From Prevotellaceae bacterium (GTDB lineage Bacteria > Bacteroidota > Bacteroidia > Bacteroidales > UBA932): a stretch of 43,669 nt of DNA. Under the pieces are notes generated by a model. The model ran no database searches. It was given only the letters and a program-made list of their open reading frames with translations, and had not been told where the DNA came from. The DNA lies in NCBI GenBank assembly GCA_031254635.1, contig JAIRUB010000153.1, positions 1-43,669 of the forward strand, written 5' to 3'. Position 1 is the stretch's first letter. Each line of letters opens with the position of its first letter. Both the position numbers and the translations under genes were made by a program. This document shows positions 31,575 to 39,607 of this stretch, piece after piece.

Positions 31575-32372
31575 TTATTTGTAGATGTAGTTTAAAATAG
31601 CGGCAAGGTGTTCGGCGGTGGTTACTAACCGTTTTTCGAGTAGTGATACATATTTAAAATTATAGTCGTATGGTTTCACAGTATAGAGCTGCGAAGTATA
31701 TACAATTTCCGTAGTTTGATAAGTTTCCCAAGCCCATTCAAGAATGGCGATATTATCGCCTTCGAAAATTATTTTTTGTAAAGGATATACTCGTTGCAAA
31801 TGATTGGCATACTCGGTATAACTCAACTTCTGAAACTCGACAAATACATCATCCCACAAACTGTGCAAGTTAATGTTACGCTCGCCCCATTTAATCGGAA
31901 TGCGGTTGCCGCCAAGGTCTTCAGCCCGTGCCAAATGCATAGGACAGTGCATATCTTGAGTTATGTGTACCAACATTTTCAACATATTGGTGTCGTTAGG
32001 GAATTGTTTTAGATGGGCTGTAAGCTCCATTACACGATACACACACTCGCCATCGGTTTGTTTCATCACTAAAGTATCAAAGGCTTCGCGGCTAAGTTCG
32101 CCGTCGAGGTTGGTATAATGCCATGTATGAGTATAGTTGTAAGTGCTGTCGGAGCGCATAGTATCGCCCCAAACCGAGATCATGGCCACGCTGCTGTTGC
32201 CAAATATGGCGGTTACTTCTTTTCTTGCCTTGTCGGTTAAAAGGCTTTCTGTCATTTCGCCGATAGTGCGGTGGCCGGTGGCACCCCAAGCTGCCGCAAT
32301 ATGGGGTAAAAGGGTGAAAAGGTACAGGGTGAAAAGGGTAACGAGTGGCAAGCGAGGGGAGATGAATCTCAT
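31575..32372 (-). CDS. S1/P1-type zinc nuclease, secreted
   Basis: Exported phosphodiesterase for single-stranded nucleic acids. The mature N-terminus begins with the invariant zinc-ligand tryptophan (AAAWGATGHRTIGEM). Further zinc ligands follow in TYNYTHTWHYTNLD, HITQDMHCPMHLA and NLHSLWDDVF. At 265 residues it is the usual bacterial size. The signal peptide (residues 1-27) is encoded by DNA of the GGGTGAAAAGG type (32303-32360), the same repeat style as between genes, so repeat DNA may have supplied or reshaped it. It starts 3 bases after pepE. Confidence 0.92.
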   Translation of the reverse strand: MRFISPRLPLVTLFTLYLFTLLPHIAAAWGATGHRTIGEMTESLLTDKARKEVTAIFGNSSVAMISVWGDTMRSDSTYNYTHTWHYTNLDGELSREAFDTLVMKQTDGECVYRVMELTAHLKQFPNDTNMLKMLVHITQDMHCPMHLARAEDLGGNRIPIKWGERNINLHSLWDDVFVEFQKLSYTEYANHLQRVYPLQKIIFEGDNIAILEWAWETYQTTEIVYTSQLYTVKPYDYNFKYVSLLEKRLVTTAEHLAAILNYIYK

Positions 32373-32375
32373 ATT

Positions 32376-33086
32376 TTATTTCATTAAGAAATTAATATCG
32401 TCGGTGGCTTCGTATTCTTTGGTTTCCGTATCTTTTTTGAATACGCGCAAGGGACGGCTGCCCTGCAGTCGGAGTTGATAGCCATCGATATAAAACATAC
32501 AAGCCTCGCGTAGCCCTGCAACAAAGCGGTTGGGATTGGCAGCTATATATTCTTCTATGCGCTGTTCACGCGTTTCTCCGGCGTGTCCCGTAGGATGCGC
32601 ATCGAGATAATGCGGATTGATTTGGAAAGGAATAAGGCCCAATGCCGAAAAATTTTGCGGCTCTACAATAGGCATATCATTAGTGGTACAAATGGTTGGG
32701 CAAGTTAAATTAGAGCCTGCGCTCCAACCGATGTATGGCGTACCATTCTTAACTTTTTCCTTAATAGCTTCTATCAACCCCAATTCTTGCACACACTTCA
32801 ATAGGTGGAAAGTGTTTCCACCACCCACCACAATAGCCTGAGCTTCGGCTACTGCTTTTTTAGCGTCGCTGTAGTGATGAATACTGTCCACATCTATACC
32901 AAAAGGCTCCAATTTTTCTTTCACCTTTTGTTGGTAAATATCATAACTAAAAGTAACTGCGGCAAAAGGGAAGAAGAGGATTTTACGCACATTGTTTTGC
33001 TGCAGAAAATCGGCGATATTTTGCTTACAATATTCTAAATAAGCTTCGCCGGTATTGGTTGAATTGCTGATTAAAAGTAGTTTCAT
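32376..33086 (-). CDS. pepE: Dipeptidase E (peptidase S51)
   Basis: Serine peptidase specific for N-terminal aspartyl dipeptides. The nucleophile Ser122 is in YIGWSAGSNL; VVGGGNTFHLL supplies the oxyanion-side loop, and DAHPTGHAGETREQRI carries the family's His region. At 236 residues it is the normal length, and there is no signal peptide, so it acts in the cytoplasm. It is the first gene of a likely minus-strand operon (pepE, nuclease, kbl, aqpZ) with gaps of 3, 44 and 25 bases. Confidence 0.93.
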   Translation of the reverse strand: MKLLLISNSTNTGEAYLEYCKQNIADFLQQNNVRKILFFPFAAVTFSYDIYQQKVKEKLEPFGIDVDSIHHYSDAKKAVAEAQAIVVGGGNTFHLLKCVQELGLIEAIKEKVKNGTPYIGWSAGSNLTCPTICTTNDMPIVEPQNFSALGLIPFQINPHYLDAHPTGHAGETREQRIEEYIAANPNRFVAGLREACMFYIDGYQLRLQGSRPLRVFKKDTETKEYEATDDINFLMK

Positions 33087-33266
33087 ATTATATCTCGTTA
33101 TTTAGATTTAAACAGCTAAGATAGTTATTTTTTATGAAATAGGCGAAAAAACTGCAGAATTTTATAAAACGGGCAGTTTCCTCGCCTTCGTGTACCGGAA
33201 CCAATAACCACTACCTTGCTGCTTCAAAATAATTAAGCGTACTTTTTTTCATAATATAAATTAATT

Positions 33267-33947
33267 TTATTTACCAAACAGATAGGTCAAAGTGAGTGAC
33301 AGAGCAGCGTTTTTAATTTTGTTTCTCTCTATCGATACCTCTTGCGCTTCGATATATTTGGCATTGACCAAATCGATGAGACCGAACTGATAGCCCAGCG
33401 CGGCTTGAAGGTTGCCGAATTGCAGCCCGGCGCCAAAACCCAAACCAAAATCAAAAGCTTTATATGGGTTATCTTTGCCGCTTCCCATTTTGATTTTTTC
33501 ATTGATGGGGTCATCCTTTTCTCCGTTCACGATCACGTCAATTTTCACTTTGCCTCCAAGACCGTAGCCGAGATATGGACCTGCTTGAAATAAGAGTTTT
33601 ATGCCGCCCAAACCTATTTTGTATTGGGCATGAACAGGCACCTGAATATAATTCAGATGATATGTTCCTTTCATTTCAGTATGATAATCCATATAAGACC
33701 CCTCCTTAGCATTGTATTTACATCCCTGCATGGCATACAAAATACCCGATTGAAGCGAAAAAGCATTGCTCAGAGCGTAGTCGCCTACAACGCCGACTTG
33801 AAATCCCGGCCTCATTTTAGTGCCTTCGGTAGCCACTAATAAATTAGTAAGGCTAAACCCTGCACGAGCTCCAATTTTGAACTGTGCCTGCGCATAACTT
33901 GTCGTCAATACGATCGCCATTGCTGTCAAATAAAGTGTTTTTTTCAT
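33267..33947 (-). CDS. Outer-membrane beta-barrel protein (PorT/OmpW-like barrel)
   Basis: A 226-residue protein with a signal peptide (MAIVLTTSYAQAQ). The body alternates amphipathic strands and ends with aromatic/hydrophobic residues (LSLTLTYLFGK), as in beta-barrels. Motifs such as FKIGARAGFSLTNL, GPYLGYGLGGKVKI and FDFGLGFGAGLQF are typical of the Bacteroidota outer-membrane beta-barrel (PorT-type) domain. Function is unknown; it may be a small porin or structural barrel. It is probably transcribed alone. Confidence 0.85.
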   Translation of the reverse strand: MKKTLYLTAMAIVLTTSYAQAQFKIGARAGFSLTNLLVATEGTKMRPGFQVGVVGDYALSNAFSLQSGILYAMQGCKYNAKEGSYMDYHTEMKGTYHLNYIQVPVHAQYKIGLGGIKLLFQAGPYLGYGLGGKVKIDVIVNGEKDDPINEKIKMGSGKDNPYKAFDFGLGFGAGLQFGNLQAALGYQFGLIDLVNAKYIEAQEVSIERNKIKNAALSLTLTYLFGK

Positions 33948-34022
33948 AGTCTTTTTAGTTTAACGTCCGCTCCTTTTGCAGACTGTTATTAATAATAAAT
34001 TCCTCATTTTGTTTCGTTCCAT

Positions 34023-34328
34023 TTACCTTTTAACGAATCCATTTTCATTAATCAGTTCATTCCATTCAGGATTAATTTTATTTATCAAATTTTCTTTCTT
34101 TTGCCTGTTCCATTTTTTTAGTTCTTTTTCTCTTTTAATGGCAATATCGAAATAAGTAAATTCTTCAAAATAGACACAGTATTCGATATTGTATCTATCT
34201 GTGAAAGAGTTTTTTATTAAATGATTTTTATGTTCAAAAACTCTTCTCAGTATATCGTTGGTTACTCCGATATACAAGGTAGTTTTATTCTTGTTCGTCA
34301 TTATATAAACATATCCGTGTTTAGCCAT
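34023..34328 (-). CDS. GIY-YIG endonuclease-domain protein
   Basis: A 101-residue single-domain protein of the UPF0213 / UvrC-N group. The motif YVYIMTNKNKTTLYIGVTND holds the GIY-YIG strands (here YVY and YIG), followed by the Arg of the catalytic helix (LRRVFEHKNH) and the terminal Glu region (IKREKELKKWNRQKK). The fold nicks DNA in other members; for these solo proteins no specific function is established. It is flanked on both sides by ATTCCTCA-type repeat sequence (33998-34010 and 34361-34370), and upstream lies a palindromic repeat cluster. Confidence 0.9.
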   Translation of the reverse strand: MAKHGYVYIMTNKNKTTLYIGVTNDILRRVFEHKNHLIKNSFTDRYNIEYCVYFEEFTYFDIAIKREKELKKWNRQKKENLINKINPEWNELINENGFVKR

Positions 34329-34357
34329 TACAATACTTATAATTTTTTTATATCTAA

Positions 34358-34520
34358 CAGATTCCTCACTCCACTACGTTTTATTCGGAATGACCTCATC
34401 GTCTTGTGAGGCAGGTCGGTGTGAGCGGCGGCGAAGCCGCCGCTCACACCGACTCTTTCCCCTCCATCCGAAACGTCATGTTGAACGCAGCGTAGCGAAG
34501 TGAAACATCTGTTGATGAGT
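34358..34520. repeat. Palindromic dispersed-repeat cluster
   Basis: Left arm AGATTCCTCACTCCACTACG and CGGAATGAC; right arm GTCATGTTGAACGCAGCG and TAGCGAAGTGAAACATCT, roughly the inverse of the left. Between them is a perfect 18-bp stem with a 3-base loop (34415-34453, GTCGGTGTGAGCGGCGGC / GAA / inverse). This is a large composite hairpin, not coding. The AACGTCAT start of the right arm is also found in the repeats at 21117 and 29542. Confidence 0.75.
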
Positions 34521-34600
34521 TTATCCCTTGTCATTTCCCTTTGTTTAAAAATTATTCACTGTTTACCATTCATTAATCACTAACCGTTAACCGTTAATCA
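34521..34600. repeat. CACTAACCGTTAACCG-type simple repeat
   Basis: Short near-repeats (TCATTAATCACTAACC, GTTAACCGTTAATCACT) directly after the propeller gene's 3' end. No gene was seen. Confidence 0.4.
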
Positions 34601-35860
34601 CTATCGTTCCGCTTCAAAACAATAGGCATACATATTACTTAGGGCAATGACCTTTGCGGGCTGATTGCCTTTTGCCGGAAGCACATACACGGCATTTGTT
34701 CTAAACCTTGCACCGCTGCCCTCGCCGAGCAAGCCGGCATCAATACGCCACAACATTTTGCCTGTTGCTGCCTCGATAGCAAAGAGGCGCCCCCCGCCCG
34801 AGCCGCCCACCATATACACCACCCCGTTAAGGTAACTCATACGGCTGCTTGTGCCGGCGGTTGGCACACGCCAAAGCCGATTGCCTGTTTCTGCATTTAA
34901 AGCATACATATAAGTGTCTTCACAATTTCCTATAACTCTGCCATCTTCTACTATAATTCCCGTAAACATAAAATCACCGCCGAAATCTCTTTTCCATAGC
35001 TGTCTGCCGGTTTCTAAATCATGACACACTATATAGTTGGAAACCTCGGCATAGATTTTATTGTTTGCAATAATAGGGGTATAGTATGTAGCAAAATTTC
35101 GCGTTGCATCCAAAAGCATAACTTTATCCCATACCCATTTTTCCGTTTCCGTATCATACAGCCCAAAATATAGTTGCGTTATCCAATCCGGTAAATTCTC
35201 AAAATAAGTTACCAATAGAAGATTATCATTATTCGGAACTTGTGTAATATGAAGAACAGCCTTTCTGCAATCATCACATTCGTATGTAAAATTAGGAGTC
35301 AGAAATTCTGAAATTATACCGGTTTCAATATCGCCTTTGTATGCTATTTGTTCTAAATTTCCATCAATTTTTATATCGCCATACGTGAAGTAAAAATTGT
35401 CATAAGAATCAATTCTCACATCAAAACTCCTGTCCCGTTTATGTCGCCATTTCGTGTTGCCATTATCCAAATCTATGCAATAACTTCTACCACCATTTTG
35501 ATAAGTTAACAAGTTCTTATATTGATAGTGAAACGATACCATATTTTTATAATATCCCTGTTCATACATATCCTCCCAATGCCATAAATATTTTCCGGTT
35601 TTTGTATCTAATAACGAAATATACCTGCCTTTTTCTCCATTGGTTGTAGGAATTACAATGTTATCGTTGTAAACAACTGAATTATTAATATATCCATTTG
35701 CTTCCGAACTTTTTTGATGAAGTTTTGCTTTCCAAATAAAGGGGATGGCAACTACCACCCCCTTATCATCTACCTGTTTCTTAACAACGTCTTTCTCTTT
35801 TTCGCATCCGCAAGAAAACAAAAAGACCATAAAAATTGAAAAAAAACTTAATATTTTCAT
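34601..35860 (-). CDS. PQQ-type beta-propeller lipoprotein
   Basis: About 419 residues from the ATG at 35860, a lipoprotein (MKILSFFSIFMVFLFSCGCE). The body is made of repeating beta-propeller blades of the PQQ/quinoprotein type, with the usual A-x-T-G-K-x-L/W-x-W ends: DTKTGKYLWHWED, DLETGRQLWKRD, NAETGNRLWRV, EAATGKMLWRID. This resembles BamB-like or quinoprotein-like propellers, but no PQQ-binding residues are evident; a scaffold role outside the cytoplasmic membrane is more likely. It is the last gene of a three-gene unit with 1-base gaps (lipoprotein, hydrolase, propeller). Confidence 0.85.
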   Translation of the reverse strand: MKILSFFSIFMVFLFSCGCEKEKDVVKKQVDDKGVVVAIPFIWKAKLHQKSSEANGYINNSVVYNDNIVIPTTNGEKGRYISLLDTKTGKYLWHWEDMYEQGYYKNMVSFHYQYKNLLTYQNGGRSYCIDLDNGNTKWRHKRDRSFDVRIDSYDNFYFTYGDIKIDGNLEQIAYKGDIETGIISEFLTPNFTYECDDCRKAVLHITQVPNNDNLLLVTYFENLPDWITQLYFGLYDTETEKWVWDKVMLLDATRNFATYYTPIIANNKIYAEVSNYIVCHDLETGRQLWKRDFGGDFMFTGIIVEDGRVIGNCEDTYMYALNAETGNRLWRVPTAGTSSRMSYLNGVVYMVGGSGGGRLFAIEAATGKMLWRIDAGLLGEGSGARFRTNAVYVLPAKGNQPAKVIALSNMYAYCFEAER

Positions 35861-35861
35861 A

Positions 35862-37163
35862 CTACTGCGTTTTTTTCTCTGTATTAAACCAATCCCCTCT
35901 ATTAAAAATCGCCTCAAACGTTTTGTACGTTCCGTCATTCAATACCCCGTTTTTTCTGCTGTAGCTCATGTTCAGTACTTCCATGTGGTTGGCGTGGTCA
36001 ATAACGTAACGGTTGCCTGCAGGGCAGTCTTTCAACTCTTGTGCGTAGGTGGGGAGCAAGCCGTCGCTTTTGTAGTTCACGGTAATCCCGCATATAGTTT
36101 CGTGTGATATCCAGTAATCGCACAACAAAGGCTGAGCAGGCTGATGCGGATATCTGATTGCGGGGAAAACGCCTCCGGAAGCACAAGGTACCCACTCCTC
36201 CCAGATTACAGTCGAGTAGTATGTCTTGCTCGATTTTATCAAACTACACCATATTGTTTCACTTTGGTCTAACCAATCTCTGCCTTCTTTCCAAGCGTTT
36301 TTTAAAATATTATGGTGGGCGATAGCCGGAGGGTTTAAAAAAAGGGCAATAAATCCAACTACTTCATGCTGCTTAACTTTATCATTGTAAATTTTCCTGG
36401 TTTGATTTGCTACCCAAACCATTTCTTCATCGCCCGCCAGGACGCTTGTTCCTGCCCCAAAAACCGCCGAACCTGCCATACGCCAGTGTACCGGACTTGT
36501 TTCCTCTGCAATAATGGCTATTTTGTGCGCCGTAGAATTAAAATTATTCAGCGCATCCATCGCCGGACTTCCTTCTTTCAAATCTTTATTGGCAGTAGTG
36601 TCCATCATTGCAGTATTTTTACGTAAGGCGTCGGTTATTTTTTTAACTGTCCAGTCGGCAAATATAAACTTCCATATCACTTCGCCGAGAGCTCCTCCAA
36701 GTTCCGCAATAAAACCTGCCGCCAAACGTTTGACTGCCGTTTCTATCATAGCGTCCTGCGCCCCTTTGAGAATATTGTCGGACACGGGAGCGCCGTAATT
36801 GGGCGAGGCTACGGTAATAAAACCGCCAAAGCGCTTATCGTTGGCGGAGGTTGTCCTGTCCACTTCGCGAATCATCAATCCGCCCATGCTGTGCCCAATG
36901 CCTAAATTTGTTGGTGCAGTACTTGTAACGAAAGCTTTTAGGTGTATAGCAGCGCTATCCAGCCCGCTAGATGTTTTGAAGCTCTCTCGATGACTGTAGA
37001 TTCTGCGCTCAGCAGCAAAGATGTCTGCGTAATGTTTCCATGCCAAGGAATTGTCGCCGAGACCATGCACCCAAATAACGTTCCTGTTTTGCTGGGCATA
37101 TACCGTAATATGCGGTAAGGCAAACAGTACTAATATTAAAATAATATTTGTTCTAATTTTCAT
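35862..37163 (-). CDS. Secreted alpha/beta hydrolase (lipase/PGAP1-like)
   Basis: A 433-residue exported protein (signal peptide to about residue 24, PHITVYAQQ). It has VIWVHGLGDNSLAW (oxyanion region), the nucleophile elbow GIGHSMGGLMI with the serine, and a late IDHANHMEVLN that probably provides the catalytic histidine. The core resembles PGAP1-type esterases and triacylglycerol lipases; a large helical insertion (about residues 150-250) probably covers the active site. The substrate is unknown. It starts 1 base after the upstream lipoprotein and ends 1 base before the propeller gene, so the three are surely co-transcribed. Confidence 0.85.
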   Translation of the reverse strand: MKIRTNIILILVLFALPHITVYAQQNRNVIWVHGLGDNSLAWKHYADIFAAERRIYSHRESFKTSSGLDSAAIHLKAFVTSTAPTNLGIGHSMGGLMIREVDRTTSANDKRFGGFITVASPNYGAPVSDNILKGAQDAMIETAVKRLAAGFIAELGGALGEVIWKFIFADWTVKKITDALRKNTAMMDTTANKDLKEGSPAMDALNNFNSTAHKIAIIAEETSPVHWRMAGSAVFGAGTSVLAGDEEMVWVANQTRKIYNDKVKQHEVVGFIALFLNPPAIAHHNILKNAWKEGRDWLDQSETIWCSLIKSSKTYYSTVIWEEWVPCASGGVFPAIRYPHQPAQPLLCDYWISHETICGITVNYKSDGLLPTYAQELKDCPAGNRYVIDHANHMEVLNMSYSRKNGVLNDGTYKTFEAIFNRGDWFNTEKKTQ

Positions 37164-37164
37164 T

Positions 37165-38061
37165 TCAGTCTATTTTAAGTGGGTTAAGTTTCAAATTAAA
37201 ATGCTCAATTTTAGAAGAAGTTATCTGCCATACCTCCGCTCCAGAGGGCACCTGTACAAGCGTTTCCGTCCTTGTGGCGTTAAGTATCGGCGCGCCTTCT
37301 TTTTCGTATCCGTAAAAAGTACACGAACTCAGCTTTTCCTGTTCGTTGTAAGTTACCGTTACCACTACTCTACTGTTATTTTTGTCAATGAAGACAACGC
37401 TTGCGCCGGTTGTCAATGGACTAACCTCCGAAAGATTTGTCCGTATAGATACAATTTCTTCGCTATGCTCGGTTAACTGACCATTTGCGCGGGCGGCGGC
37501 AATCACATCGTCCATACTGCTGGAAAAGAAGTCGCCCTGCATGGTTTCCAATGCACATGTCATATCGTTGCCGTAGCGGCGAAAAAGTTCCTTAATGTGC
37601 TCTACCATTTCCGGTTGCCTTTGCATTTCAACAATTTGACTGCCGAGCATTTTTTGGGTTCCGTCATAAAAAGTCATGTTATTCCCGATAATTTCCGTTC
37701 TTCTTATTTTTGGAGCATCAGAGGGAGCGGTTTCGTGCGGAATATCTATTGTCCGCAGAAAATCCAATTCTTCTATATTCATATTTACCGTGCCGTCGGG
37801 CATCAGGTACATCTCAACGCGTTGTTTTTCTTCGCTCGGATTAAGGTATGCAAGGTCTAACTCGGTTAACTCTTCAAAATCATAATGATACACTTGATAG
37901 GTAGTCATTTCATAAGAGACTTCCAGCATTGCATCGCCGGGTATTACTGCCCTCGTGGTTGGTTCTGTTTCGTAATTGTCAAGGACTTTTTTTTCTTGGC
38001 AGCCTGATATCAGAACGGCAAGCAAAAATAAACCCGTTATTATAAAATATTTATTATACAT
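37165..38061 (-). CDS. Lipoprotein of unknown function, first gene of the export operon
   Basis: A 298-residue lipoprotein (FLLAVLISGCQEKK, lipid cysteine at residue 21). No domain was recognised. The mature protein is acidic, with an early DAMLEVSYEMTTYQVYHYDF, a middle helical region about the phrase MVEHIKELFRRYGNDMTCAL, and a C-terminal beta part (ASVVFIDKNNSRVVVTVTYN, then SSCTFYGYEKEG). Orthologues would be expected beside the hydrolase, because the gap between them is 1 base. A G14 tract lies 179 bases upstream of its start. Confidence 0.65.
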   Translation of the reverse strand: MYNKYFIITGLFLLAVLISGCQEKKVLDNYETEPTTRAVIPGDAMLEVSYEMTTYQVYHYDFEELTELDLAYLNPSEEKQRVEMYLMPDGTVNMNIEELDFLRTIDIPHETAPSDAPKIRRTEIIGNNMTFYDGTQKMLGSQIVEMQRQPEMVEHIKELFRRYGNDMTCALETMQGDFFSSSMDDVIAAARANGQLTEHSEEIVSIRTNLSEVSPLTTGASVVFIDKNNSRVVVTVTYNEQEKLSSCTFYGYEKEGAPILNATRTETLVQVPSGAEVWQITSSKIEHFNLKLNPLKID

Positions 38062-38848
38062 AAGTTTTTTGTTTTTAATATATTCACTGCGTTAGATTTC
38101 TTCTAACAAAAATTTTCTGTCATCAGCCGTTGCCGGAAAGGGAAACCGCAGCAACGGCAAACTACTCGAAGTCGTTCTTCCCCAATTGCCATATCGTTAA
38201 ACACTTGTAAACTGTTGATAATGAGCAACTTATGTGGTTGGGGGGGGGGGGGGAAAAAATTGGTTGTGAATGAGTTGTGGTGATTGTTGAATAACGGAAT
38301 GACTGAGTAACTGAATAATTGAAAATTGGGAGTGGCTCAAGGACCGGAGGCGGTGTATAATACCGCTCAGAACTAACAGCGTATTACATACTATTAGTCT
38401 GTATATGCCTTTCTTATGCTCCATATATCTCATATATTTTGCACTTAATCCTAAGACAAATGTAACATTATTTTTTGGATTTGCAAATTTTTAAGAGAAA
38501 AATTAAGCAAGGGATTAATGTGGGTTAATATAAACGTTAAGAATTATAATGAGTAGTTTTGTTTTTCTTATAATTTTTTACTTTATCACCTCTTTTTCGT
38601 TAAATATTGTTAAAAAGCATCCTAAAGTGTTAAGCAAGGTTAAATTTTTCATCGGGATACAATATAATTGTCTAATTTTAAGCATTTAAAATGAGGTTTT
38701 TTGATGCCTTAACCAACATTGTGTTTGTGTAAAGCACGCAGATTAAATGATAAGAAAAGAAAAACCTCATTGCGTAATAAGCGTATAGGTGTTTATTGTA
38801 TTGTTGTTTTGGATGTTGAAAGATTGAAGGGTTAAAAATAATTGAGAT
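38062..38848. other. Long intergenic region between divergent surface-protein units
   Basis: No convincing gene was found. It contains a run of 14 G (38240-38253), a GAATGACTGAGTAACTGAAT-type simple repeat (about 38290-38320), and a 12-bp inverted repeat AATGAGGTTTTT / AAAAACCTCATT (38690-38701, 38760-38771) that could form a long-range stem upstream of the next gene. The last 400 bases are AT-rich, as expected for a promoter region, but no TAnnTTTG match is clear. Confidence 0.5.
38240..38253 (+). repeat. G14 homopolymer
   Basis: Fourteen uninterrupted G bases, followed by six A. It is intergenic, 179 bases upstream of the lipoprotein start codon (minus strand, where it reads C14). Confidence 0.95.
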
Positions 38849-39523
38849 ATGAAAACTAAACTAACCCAAAAAATTAACAAAATAAAGCATCAATTGTTTA
38901 CCTTAGCGATGCCATTATTGATATGCTGCATGGCCGGGGGGCTTTATGCGCAAACCTCTGATGTGCTGCAGATAGGTGGTAGCTACATGGAAATTCCATT
39001 ACCGGGCTACATTCGCAGAATAGGGCAGCAGCGCGTAGCTATTGACGATAGCAAAACCAATACGCACATCAAGGTAACCGCATCGCCTGCAAGTTTTACG
39101 ATAGTCTATCCGACAACAAACACGGTAGACTTGAACCTGAATATTGACCATACAGGCATGTCTTCCATTCCATACGTTCCTTTAGACGTAATCGCCAAAT
39201 ATCTTGTAACGACAGAAGCAAATTACACGGTGGCGTTAACGGGAAATCCGGATATCAGCAGTTGGCCGTCGATGAATGTGCCGGTAACCAATAACGGGAA
39301 TGCAACGACAAGGGTGTCTTTTGCTAGTATGTCTCAAGGGACATATTATATCCACTGGTATGTAGAGTCGGGTGTTGCTTATGCCCATAGCCTTGACCTT
39401 GTTGTTCCTCCGGCTACTTATGGAGGCTTTGGCGCCTATCAGTTGGTTACTAACCTTACACCGGGTACCATAAGTGGTTCAACAGCCGTTCCATCGGTAA
39501 CTATTACGCTTGTGCCGGACTAA
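38849..39523 (+). CDS. Secreted surface protein of unknown function
   Basis: A 224-residue protein with a signal peptide (about residues 15-35, FTLAMPLLICCMAGGLYAQ). The mature part is beta-rich and low in charge, with threonine- and valine-rich strands (KVTASPASFTIVYPTTNTV, SFASMSQGTYYIHWYVE). No family was recognised. It ends SVTITLVPD, stop. The last 19 bases, including the stop and trailer, are identical to the end of the next gene, and the chain ends without a sorting domain, so it may be a shortened version of a longer repeat-type adhesin. Confidence 0.65.
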   Translation: MKTKLTQKINKIKHQLFTLAMPLLICCMAGGLYAQTSDVLQIGGSYMEIPLPGYIRRIGQQRVAIDDSKTNTHIKVTASPASFTIVYPTTNTVDLNLNIDHTGMSSIPYVPLDVIAKYLVTTEANYTVALTGNPDISSWPSMNVPVTNNGNATTRVSFASMSQGTYYIHWYVESGVAYAHSLDLVVPPATYGGFGAYQLVTNLTPGTISGSTAVPSVTITLVPD

Positions 39524-39541
39524 ATTAATTGCGAATTAATT
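39523..39541 (+). terminator. AT-rich hairpin after the surface-protein gene
   Basis: AATTAATT (39523-39530), GCG, AATTAATT (39534-39541). It overlaps the stop codon region. It is AT-only and weak, so the terminator role is uncertain. Confidence 0.35.
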
Positions 39542-39607
39542 GTTAAACAGTGTTAACTATTTTTTCGAGATATGAAATAATTATTTAATTAAGAAAAATG
39601 AAAAAAC

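Noticed and set aside
38230..38433. 67-codon minus-strand frame ending in a proline run
   Set aside because: Low-complexity: the prolines come from the G14 tract and the rest is simple repeat; no start context.
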